Both the position numbers and the translations under genes were made by a program. The notes under the pieces are model-generated. The model was given only the letters and a program-made list of their open reading frames with translations. It was not told the origin of the DNA and did no database searches. Of a stretch of DNA of 6,768 nt, positions 1 to 5,416 are shown piece after piece. Positions within the stretch are counted from its first letter, which is position 1; every line of letters begins with the position of its first letter. Source of the stretch: Alterinioella sp963975135 (GTDB lineage: Bacteria; Pseudomonadota; Alphaproteobacteria; Rhodobacterales; Rhodobacteraceae); contig CAXBGQ010000175.1 in assembly GCA_963975135.1 (NCBI GenBank), positions 1-6,768 of the forward strand. The letters run 5' to 3'.

Positions 1-1198
1 TCGCGTGGAAATGCGCCGGCACGAAATAGGTGTTGTGCACGAAATCGCTGTCGGTTGCGATCTGGGCATTCACATAGGCCGTCACGCCGCCGACCATCAG
101 GAAGAAGATCGAGGCAACCATGAACTTGAACGGGATCGCGCGCCGCGCCGCCTCCGGGATCGGATCGGACCACAGGGTCGCAATCCAGTTGAACACGTGC
201 AGCGTGGACGGGATGAAGATCGCCAGTGTCAGGATCTGCGTCGTGCGTTGCAACCATCCGCTGACATTCTCGGCCGGCTGGAAATGGTGGGGATACACGA
301 TGAAACCCAGCACGGTCAGCAGCACGAAAGCCGTCACAGCCGACCAGTAGCTCCAGATCGGACGCCCCAGGAATCGCGGCAGCAACGTGTAAAGCGCGGC
401 CACGGCAGGCATCAGCGGCAGATAGACGGCCGGGTGGCCATAGAACCAGAACATGTACATGAAGGTGATGACGTCACCGCCGCGCGACGGATCATAAAGC
501 GCGGTGATACCGGCCCAATCGGTATACATGATGATGCCGACGAGACCCAGCATCGGGGTCGAACCAACCAGAAGGATCCCTTCCGAAAGAGCGCCCCAGC
601 CCATCAATGGCAGCTTTTTCCAGCCGATGCGGCGCGCCGCATCCCAGCCGTTCTTGAACAGAACCGCGCCGGCGATGAATTCCGAGATCGCCACCAGGAC
701 AATCGCGATATACCCCATCCAGATCAGCTCGCCACCGACGCGCAGGGCCATGGGCGGGTAGAAGGTCCAGGTAAAGTCAGGCCGTGAAATCACCAGCAGC
801 ACCGCCGCGATGATCAGCAGCCACCAGCTCCACTGTGCGCCACGCGCCCAGAGCAGCTGTTCGGTGCCCAGTATCTTTGGGATCATGTAATACATGATCG
901 ACACGACGAACGGGATGATGAAGCCAAAGACCATGAACATGCCGTGCAGGGTCATCAGCGACATATAGGGCCGTGCGTCGAAAAACTGGATATCGGGCAG
1001 GGCCAGTTCGGTTCTGAACAGGATGGCCATCAGCCCGCCCAGGCCTAGCATCACGATCGAGGTGAGCATCCCCTTGATGGCGATGTGCCGGTAGTCATGT
1101 GAAAAGAGAAGCGTCGACAGGGTCATCTTACCGATGATGTCCACGGCCTCCCAATGGGGTTTGCCCCCCATGCGTTCTGCATCATGTACGCTTGCCAT
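1..1198 (-). CDS. Heme-copper oxidase subunit I, divergent (partial, C-terminus beyond window)
   Basis: This is the catalytic membrane subunit of a heme-copper terminal oxidase or a related NO reductase. It would reduce O2 (or NO) at a heme/CuB centre with electrons from the CuA subunit encoded just upstream. The reading frame is open from ATG 1198 to the window edge, giving 399 residues of an expected 500-600. Visible ligands are His85 in TLHGMF (low-spin heme), His255 in YGHPAVY and His304-His305 in YPHHF (CuB), and the pair His396/His398 in YFVPAHFHA (the two heme ligands of helix X). Tyr259, equivalent to the cross-linked tyrosine, is present, as is the YPP motif at 147-149. Oddities: the helix VI glutamate is Ala257, the K-channel lysine position in IPSTLHVFNW is His334, and the loop after helix II has no GAPDMAFPR-like D-channel motif. 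AAGGA at 1212-1208 supports the start. Family membership is certain; subfamily and substrate are not. Confidence 0.93.
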   Translation of the reverse strand, partial: MASVHDAERMGGKPHWEAVDIIGKMTLSTLLFSHDYRHIAIKGMLTSIVMLGLGGLMAILFRTELALPDIQFFDARPYMSLMTLHGMFMVFGFIIPFVVSIMYYMIPKILGTEQLLWARGAQWSWWLLIIAAVLLVISRPDFTWTFYPPMALRVGGELIWMGYIAIVLVAISEFIAGAVLFKNGWDAARRIGWKKLPLMGWGALSEGILLVGSTPMLGLVGIIMYTDWAGITALYDPSRGGDVITFMYMFWFYGHPAVYLPLMPAVAALYTLLPRFLGRPIWSYWSAVTAFVLLTVLGFIVYPHHFQPAENVSGWLQRTTQILTLAIFIPSTLHVFNWIATLWSDPIPEAARRAIPFKFMVASIFFLMVGGVTAYVNAQIATDSDFVHNTYFVPAHFHA

Positions 1199-1207
1199 GG
1201 TGCGGTT

Positions 1208-1214
1208 TCCTTCC
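1208..1214 (-). promoter_or_regulatory. Ribosome binding site of the subunit I gene
   Basis: On the minus strand this reads GGAAGGA. Its AAGGA core ends 9 nt before ATG 1198. It supports that start over the internal in-frame Met at residue 10. Confidence 0.65.
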
Positions 1215-1239
1215 GTTTATATTTGTTTATGTCCGCGCG

Positions 1240-1253
1240 GGCCTGATCAGGCC
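1240..1253. repeat. 14-bp perfect palindrome at the end of the subunit II gene
   Basis: GGCCTGATCAGGCC is its own reverse complement and spans the stop codon of the subunit II gene. In RNA it can form a 5-bp GC-rich stem with a GAUC loop. There is no U-run after it on the minus strand, so an intrinsic terminator is unlikely. It could be an mRNA processing or stabilising hairpin between the two oxidase genes, or it may have arisen by chance. Confidence 0.4.
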
Positions 1254-1849
1254 TCAGCCGCGTCCTCATCACCTTCGACGACCAGCCATGCCTTCATCTG
1301 CGAATGTCCGACACCGCAGTAGTTGAGGCACTGGATCAGATAGCGGCCAGGCTCTTCGGGCGCGCGGATCCAGACATCGCGTTCGGCCCCAGGCTCGAAC
1401 TCGGCCGTGATACCGGCTGCGGGAATGTTGAAGCCGTGGATGACGTCATTGGCAAAAAGGCTGAACAACACGCGTTCTCCCGGCTGTACCACAGCCGCGT
1501 TGCGTGAAATCTCATCCTCTTCGTTGATAAAGGCAAAGCCCCATTGAAAGGCCAGAACCCGGATCACCTGGTCGAAATTGCTGTTCTCCGGGTCATACCC
1601 GGTTTCCAGAACACCTTCTTCTTCCAGCGGAGCCTGATAGGCCTCGTAGATTTCGGCGCTACGGCTGTCGCCATACCAGACCATCACCAGGAGCAGGCCG
1701 ATGAAGAGAAACTCCATCGAATAGGGCAGTCGCCAGCGTGTCGGCAAAAAGAGCGCCGCGAAGAGCGCCGCGATGCCGAACCCCAGCACCACGAATACGA
1801 TTATCATCATTGTAGACTGGTATCCGGCCAGCCCGAGTGCGTTTTCCAT
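1247..1849 (-). CDS. Heme-copper oxidase subunit II with CuA site (short form)
   Basis: This is the electron-entry subunit. It would take electrons from a periplasmic donor such as cytochrome c and pass them through a dinuclear CuA centre to subunit I. It has 200 residues. Two hydrophobic stretches (about 14-36 and 45-59) precede a periplasmic cupredoxin domain. Trp103 in FQWGF is the likely electron-entry aromatic. The CuA ligands are His138 in NDVIHGF, then Cys174, Cys178, His182 and Met185 in CLNYCGVGHSQM. The backbone-carbonyl ligand position, Glu in A-type enzymes and Gln in Thermus ba3, is Asn176. There is no C-terminal cytochrome c domain, and the protein is shorter than most A-type subunits II. 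AGGGG about 10 nt upstream supports ATG 1849. The gene ends 48 nt before subunit I and the two are presumably cotranscribed. The DVIHGF and CxxYCGxGH wording is closer to ba3-like or NorS-like proteins than to mitochondrial-type CoxB. Confidence 0.93.
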   Translation of the reverse strand: MENALGLAGYQSTMMIIVFVVLGFGIAALFAALFLPTRWRLPYSMEFLFIGLLLVMVWYGDSRSAEIYEAYQAPLEEEGVLETGYDPENSNFDQVIRVLAFQWGFAFINEEDEISRNAAVVQPGERVLFSLFANDVIHGFNIPAAGITAEFEPGAERDVWIRAPEEPGRYLIQCLNYCGVGHSQMKAWLVVEGDEDAAEA

Positions 1850-1859
1850 TCCAGATTTT

Positions 1860-1865
1860 CCCCTT
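1860..1865 (-). promoter_or_regulatory. Ribosome binding site of the subunit II gene
   Basis: This reads AAGGGG on the minus strand, 10 nt from ATG 1849. It fits the start that gives a short N-terminus directly before the first membrane segment. Confidence 0.55.
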
Positions 1866-1914
1866 TTGAAACGAACTTCTTATGTCGCGCCACAGCGCAA
1901 CCGCGAACGGTGTT

Positions 1915-2316
1915 TCAGAGGATCGGAGGTTGCAGTATCGGGTCCGCAACAAGCCCGGATCGCAGAACCGCGCTACGCGAAAAGACGGCCGGCACAGCGT
2001 TGGTGCAGGCGGCGGGAACGATTGACACATCTGTCACGGTAACCAGGCCGCAATGGACTGTCCCCGTGCCCATATTCAGACAAACGTTAATCATCGGACA
2101 CCCGGCCTGTTGGGTGGGTATCTCTTCACCGGCATCGCAGGAAGCGCCGGACAGATCGGAAATTGCTACGGTACCGGGCCGACACTCTTGCGACAGGTCC
2201 AGCCGTGCCCGGGTGACGGCGTCGGAATCCATAGCCATGGCGAACCGCGCCGAGGCACCGATCATGCTCGTCACAACGAGCACCAGCAAACATGCTGTGC
2301 GAAGCAAAAGCTTCAT
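1915..2316 (-). CDS. Small exported cysteine-rich protein, unknown function
   Basis: I do not recognise a family for this 133-residue protein. The first 28 residues form a clear signal peptide: Met-Lys-Leu-Leu-Leu-Arg, a hydrophobic core (about 8-20), and possible cleavage after ASA (23) or AMA (28). The mature part would be about 105 residues and carries six cysteines (45, 60, 73, 79, 89, 104), one in GCPMINVC and one in VHCG. They could form three disulfides or bind metal in the periplasm. The C-terminus is proline-rich (DPILQPPIL). The gene lies 65 nt upstream of the oxidase subunit II gene on the same strand, which suggests cotranscription or a role in oxidase metal supply. It is also divergent from a metal-exporting ATPase. 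The ATG at 2316 has only a weak GGAA nearby; a stronger GGGAGGA lies about 35 nt upstream with no standard start codon after it in this frame. The signal peptide argues that the gene is real. Confidence 0.65.
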   Translation of the reverse strand: MKLLLRTACLLVLVVTSMIGASARFAMAMDSDAVTRARLDLSQECRPGTVAISDLSGASCDAGEEIPTQQAGCPMINVCLNMGTGTVHCGLVTVTDVSIVPAACTNAVPAVFSRSAVLRSGLVADPILQPPIL

Positions 2317-2379
2317 ACGTTCCGTGACCGCGCTGATGGTATCGTCCTCCCGTTGCGTGAATCGTTAGCACAGGAAATT

Positions 2380-2402
2380 TTGGGATTCAATATGTTGGGA
2401 TT
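2380..2402. repeat. 8-bp direct repeat with 15-bp period
   Basis: TTGGGATT occurs at 2380-2387 and again at 2395-2402. The 15-bp period and the position upstream of the leftward genes would suit a regulator site. No known consensus was recognised. Confidence 0.4.
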
Positions 2403-2403
2403 G

Positions 2404-2413
2404 GATAATTATC
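2404..2413. repeat. 10-bp AT-rich palindrome
   Basis: GATAATTATC is a perfect inverted repeat directly next to the second copy of the direct repeat. It may be part of the same operator. A 10-bp palindrome alone is weak evidence. Confidence 0.3.
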
Positions 2414-2495
2414 TTGCGGCAAGCGGCGCGCCGTGCCAGTCGCGGGCGAAATACACGAGGTCCGCGCCGCAATAAAAGAAGGTAAAAAAAGGGTC

Positions 2496-2526
2496 TTGAA
2501 CCTCTAGTTACTGAAGCTCTTATGTT
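2496..2526 (+). promoter_or_regulatory. MerR-family type promoter/operator of the metal ATPase operon
   Basis: The -35 TTGAAC (2496-2501) and -10 TATGTT (2521-2526) are separated by 19 bp, longer than the 17 bp that sigma-70 prefers. This over-long spacer is the hallmark of promoters that MerR-family regulators (ZntR, CadR, CueR, HmrR) activate by distorting the DNA. The spacer holds an imperfect dyad around ACCTCTAGT and ACTGAAGCT, close to the ACCTCTAG-type half-sites known for such operators. Transcription would start near 2532-2535, leaving a leader of about 15-25 nt. The position before a Zn/Cd exporter suggests induction by Zn2+, Cd2+ or Pb2+. No MerR-family gene is present in the window, so the regulator is inferred to be encoded elsewhere. 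Confidence 0.75.
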
Positions 2527-2542
2527 GCGTTTGAGATTTGCG

Positions 2543-2548
2543 AAAGGA
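2543..2548 (+). promoter_or_regulatory. Ribosome binding site of the metal ATPase, start ambiguous
   Basis: AAAGGA lies only 1 nt before ATG 2550 but 7 nt before the in-frame TTG 2556. The in-frame TTG at 2538 lies upstream of this site and would leave almost no leader from the predicted transcription start. ATG 2550 and TTG 2556 are therefore the realistic starts and differ by two residues. Confidence 0.5.
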
Positions 2549-2549
2549 C

Positions 2550-4898
2550 ATGGAATTGGCTCAGGATCACGCTCACAAACATGAAGAAACCGCCTGCTGC
2601 GGCGCGGATTCGAATGCATATGTGCCGGCATCTCCGCCGCCGGATTCCGGCCAGAGTTTTCGCGTCAACGGGCTCGATTGTGCGGAAGAGGTCGCGATTC
2701 TGAGCCGCGTTCTGGGCCCCGAGCTTGGCGGCAGCGACCATCTTGCCTTCGATGTTTTGAATGGCCGGATGACAATTCTCGATGGCGCAAAGCCATTGAG
2801 CCCCGAAAAGGTCATCAGGATCATCGGCTCGACCGGAATGACGGCCAAACTCTGGGATGCAGAGACGGTCGAGGGTGATAAAGCCGCCCATTTTGCCCGC
2901 CAGCGGCTGTTTACCGGTCTCAGCGGCGGGCTCTGGGCGGCCGGTTTTCTTTACCATGCTGCTGAAAGTGGCGTCTCGGGGGCCTTGCGGCTTTTTGCCG
3001 GTCATGGCGAAGCGGCGATGCCGCCGGTCGAGGCCGCGTTGTTCTTGTTGGCAATTGTCTTTGGGGCCTGGCTGGTTGCGCCAAAGGCGTGGTCGGCGGC
3101 GCGCAGGCTGTCACCGGACATGAACCTGCTTATGATTGTCGCCGTGACGGGCGCGATCGGGCTTGGGGAGTTCTTCGAAGCCGCGACGGTCGCATTCTTC
3201 TTTGCCTTGTCGCTGACCCTGGAATCCTGGAGCGTCGGACGCGCCCGCAACGCTGTCGCGGCGCTGCTGGATCTGGCGCCACCGACGGCAAGGGTGATCG
3301 GCGATGACGAAACCGAATCCGACGTGCCCGCGGCCCAAGTCGCGGTCGGGGATCGTTTCGTTGTGCGTGGTGGCGACCGGATTGCGCTCGATGGTGAGGT
3401 GATTGACGGCCGCGGCGATGTCGATCAGGCCCCGATCACCGGCGAAAGCGCACTGGTCGCAAAGGAGGCCGGAGACGACGTTTATGCCGGAACGATCAAT
3501 GGCGACGGCACCCTGATTGTCCGGGCGACCAAGGTCGCGGGCGACACGGTGCTGTCGAAAATCATCCGCATGGTGGGCGATGCGCAGTCGCGGCGCGCCG
3601 AGGTTGAACAATGGGTCACCAAATTCGCCCGCATCTACACGCCCATCGTGATGGTTCTGGCCATTCTGATCGCCACCGTGCCACCGTTGGTGTTCGCGGG
3701 CGCGTGGAGTTACTGGATCTACAACGCGCTGGTTCTGCTGGTGATTGCCTGCCCCTGCGCTCTGGTGATCTCAACGCCTGTGTCGATTGTGGCCGCGTTG
3801 GCATCCTCGGCGCGCAATGGCGTGTTGATCAAGGGCGGGGCCTATATTGAGGCTCCGTCACGGGTGACCGCGCTGGCAATGGACAAGACCGGCACCATCA
3901 CCATGGGCGAACCGGAGGTCGCGAGCCTGCATCCGCTTGGCGGCGCGAGCCAGCAGGATCTGCTGAGCGCGGCGGTGGCGCTTGAGGCGCGATCCTCACA
4001 CCCTCTGGCGCGGGCCATTTTGGCGCGTGGCGCGCAAGACGGATTGAACCAGGCGGCAACGGATACCAGGACAGTGCCGGGCCGGGGGGTTGAAGGATCG
4101 TGGCAGGGGCAGCCGGTCTGGCTTGGCTCTGACCGGTTCGCATCCGAAAAAGGCCAGGCGGACGCCATCCCCCGCGATCTTCTGGAACGGATCGAAGGGG
4201 CGGGCAGCACGCTGGTCGCGGTCGGATCGGGCGCGCGTTTGCTTGGCCTGATCGAGCTGCGCGACCGTATCCGCCCCGACGCCCGGGGTATCGTTGCACG
4301 GCTGCATGCGCAGGGCGTGAAAACCATCGTCATGCTGACCGGCGACAACGACCGCACCGCCCGCACTGTCGCCGCCGAAGTCGGTATCGATGAGGTCCGC
4401 GCAGAGCTGTTGCCCGAGGACAAGGTGACCGCGATCGAGGATCTGGTGGCCCGCCATGACGTCGTGGCCATGATCGGCGACGGCGTGAATGACGCGCCCG
4501 CCATGGCCCGGGCGCATTTCGCCATTGCCATGGGGGCCGTCGGATCGGATGCGGCCATCGAGACCGCCGATATCGCGTTGATGACGGATGATATCGGAAA
4601 AGTGCCATGGCTGATTGCGCATTCCCGCCGGACGATGGGCATCATCCATCAGAATATCGGCCTGTCGCTTGCCACCAAGGCCGTGTTCGTCGGGCTCACC
4701 GCCTTTGGTTTGGCAAGCATGTGGGGGGCCATTGCCGCCGATGTCGGGGTGTCGCTGCTTGTGGTGGCAAACGCGCTGCGGCTGTTGCGCGCAAAGACCG
4801 ATCACAAAGGGATGAGCCGCGGCAATAAAGCGGGCGAGGGGCGGGCGGCACCGGACCACCGGCCTACCCAGAACCCGGCGAAGGGGGCGGTGAATTGA
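2550..4898 (+). CDS. zntA: P1B-2 type Zn2+/Cd2+/Pb2+ exporting ATPase
   Basis: This inner-membrane pump uses ATP to move Zn2+, Cd2+ or Pb2+ out of the cytoplasm. It has 782 residues from ATG 2550, against 732 for E. coli ZntA. The N-terminus has a His/Cys stretch (His7, His9, His11, Cys16, Cys17), then one heavy-metal-associated domain with Asp43-Cys44 followed by AEE, the DCxxE variant in place of CxxC. Eight membrane segments are readable. The actuator motif TGES is at 297-300 and CPC at 401-403 in segment 6. The phosphorylated Asp445 lies in DKTGT. The nucleotide-domain SSHP motif has His484-Pro485, and GDGVND is at 643-648. Lys710 in segment 7 and Asp731 in ADVG of segment 8 match the Zn-binding Lys693/Asp714 pair of ZntA in identity and spacing, which excludes the Cu+ class. 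A hydrophilic tail of about 35 residues follows segment 8. The stop overlaps the next gene by 4 nt. A MerR-type promoter precedes it. Confidence 0.95.
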   Translation: MELAQDHAHKHEETACCGADSNAYVPASPPPDSGQSFRVNGLDCAEEVAILSRVLGPELGGSDHLAFDVLNGRMTILDGAKPLSPEKVIRIIGSTGMTAKLWDAETVEGDKAAHFARQRLFTGLSGGLWAAGFLYHAAESGVSGALRLFAGHGEAAMPPVEAALFLLAIVFGAWLVAPKAWSAARRLSPDMNLLMIVAVTGAIGLGEFFEAATVAFFFALSLTLESWSVGRARNAVAALLDLAPPTARVIGDDETESDVPAAQVAVGDRFVVRGGDRIALDGEVIDGRGDVDQAPITGESALVAKEAGDDVYAGTINGDGTLIVRATKVAGDTVLSKIIRMVGDAQSRRAEVEQWVTKFARIYTPIVMVLAILIATVPPLVFAGAWSYWIYNALVLLVIACPCALVISTPVSIVAALASSARNGVLIKGGAYIEAPSRVTALAMDKTGTITMGEPEVASLHPLGGASQQDLLSAAVALEARSSHPLARAILARGAQDGLNQAATDTRTVPGRGVEGSWQGQPVWLGSDRFASEKGQADAIPRDLLERIEGAGSTLVAVGSGARLLGLIELRDRIRPDARGIVARLHAQGVKTIVMLTGDNDRTARTVAAEVGIDEVRAELLPEDKVTAIEDLVARHDVVAMIGDGVNDAPAMARAHFAIAMGAVGSDAAIETADIALMTDDIGKVPWLIAHSRRTMGIIHQNIGLSLATKAVFVGLTAFGLASMWGAIAADVGVSLLVVANALRLLRAKTDHKGMSRGNKAGEGRAAPDHRPTQNPAKGAVN
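4881..4887 (+). promoter_or_regulatory. Ribosome binding site supporting the TTG start of the TRAP small subunit
   Basis: AAGGGGG lies inside the last codons of the ATPase gene, 7 nt before TTG 4895. The good spacing, and the lack of an alternative start before the first membrane segment, decide for TTG. Confidence 0.65.
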
Positions 4899-5416
4899 GA
4901 TTTCTGAACCGCCTGGAGGCCATCATCCGATCCGTGGGTGTGGTCACCGCCTGGGCGACGGTGATCCCCATCGCCTTTTTTGCCGGCCTCCAGATGCTGG
5001 ACCGCAAGCTGGGTCTCGGCGTGTCCTACATCCTGCCCAATCTTTCCACCTCCCTATTGTTCATCCTGATATTCATGACGCTCGGCTTTACCTACCTGCG
5101 CGACGGCCATGTCCGGGTCGACGTGTTTCGACGCAAATGGACACCCAGAACACTGGCCCGGATCGAGATCATCGGCTGCCTGATCGTGCTGCTGCCGCTG
5201 TCAGCGATCCTTGTCTATTACGGCTGGGACGGGTTGATGCGAACCACCAGATACGCCGAAACCGACATCTGGGCCCGGCGCATCGCTGCGTTTGTGGGCC
5301 CTGCTTTGCTGGGTCTCGCGGGCGTGATCGTCATCGCGCGGAATGTCTCGTTTCTGCGCGGACGGCGCGCCGATATGGCACCGAATTCACAAGAAGACCT
5401 GCTCCATGATGAATGA
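4895..5416 (+). CDS. TRAP transporter small permease subunit (DctQ family)
   Basis: This is the small four-helix membrane subunit of a tripartite ATP-independent periplasmic transporter. It pairs with the large subunit encoded next to it to take up an organic solute with Na+ or H+. It has 173 residues from a TTG start. Hydrophobic segments lie near 12-32, 50-68, 88-110 and 128-150. The family signature YLRDGHVRVDVF is at 67-78, directly after segment 2. The start codon overlaps the ATPase stop as TTGA, so translation is probably coupled to the metal pump. The C-terminus overlaps the large-subunit start by 11 nt. Wording and length fit the DctQ/FcbT2-like small subunits rather than a fused DctQM. 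The substrate cannot be told from this subunit. Confidence in the family is high; the linkage to a metal exporter is unusual. Confidence 0.9.
   Translation: MRFLNRLEAIIRSVGVVTAWATVIPIAFFAGLQMLDRKLGLGVSYILPNLSTSLLFILIFMTLGFTYLRDGHVRVDVFRRKWTPRTLARIEIIGCLIVLLPLSAILVYYGWDGLMRTTRYAETDIWARRIAAFVGPALLGLAGVIVIARNVSFLRGRRADMAPNSQEDLLHDE

Larger units (their letters stand above)
2317..2495. other. Divergent intergenic region between the oxidase block and the metal ATPase
   Basis: There is no convincing gene here. The middle (about 2371-2415) is distinctly AT-richer than its surroundings and carries an 8-bp direct repeat and a 10-bp palindrome. A possible leftward promoter has TTGAAT on the minus strand (2390-2385), a 17-bp spacer and TAACGA (2367-2362). 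The -10 match is poor, so this is tentative. The run AATAAAAGAAGGTAAAAAAA at 2471-2490 is an A-rich tract just upstream of the rightward -35 and may act as an UP-like element. I saw no good match to an FNR or NnrR site (TTGAT-N4-ATCAA). Confidence 0.5.

Noticed and set aside
5..787. Open frame of 260 codons on the plus strand
   Set aside because: It lies antisense to subunit I, whose conserved heme and copper motifs prove the minus strand. The product is rich in Arg, His, Asp and Gln, as expected of a shadow frame.
1544..2368. Plus-strand open frame of 274 codons
   Set aside because: It runs antisense through the subunit II gene, a gap and the exported protein gene. It has no recognisable domain, and the minus-strand genes have ligand motifs and a signal peptide.
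2401..2416. Possible FNR/NnrR box in TTGGATAATTATCTTG
   Set aside because: The half-sites do not match TTGAT-N4-ATCAA well; only the central palindrome is symmetric.
2538..2549. TTG 2538 as start of the metal ATPase
   Set aside because: It lies only a few bases after the predicted transcription start and upstream of the AAAGGA site, so it would have no ribosome site.
3842..4859. Two long minus-strand open frames opposite the ATPase gene
   Set aside because: The plus strand holds all P-type ATPase motifs in one frame. The antisense products are low-complexity and rich in Arg, Ser and Pro, typical of GC-rich shadow frames.
2550..4898. Reading the ATPase as a copper exporter supplying the neighbouring oxidase
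   Set aside because: The segment 7 Lys and segment 8 Asp-x-Gly signature and the DCxxE metal domain indicate the Zn/Cd/Pb class. The Cu+ class has Asn-Tyr and Met-Ser-Ser motifs instead.
5343..5405. Upstream ATG extending the TRAP large subunit by 21 residues
   Set aside because: It would overlap the small-subunit gene by more than 70 nt and adds a polar leader not seen in DctM proteins. The ATG pair at 5406/5409 gives the usual N-terminus.
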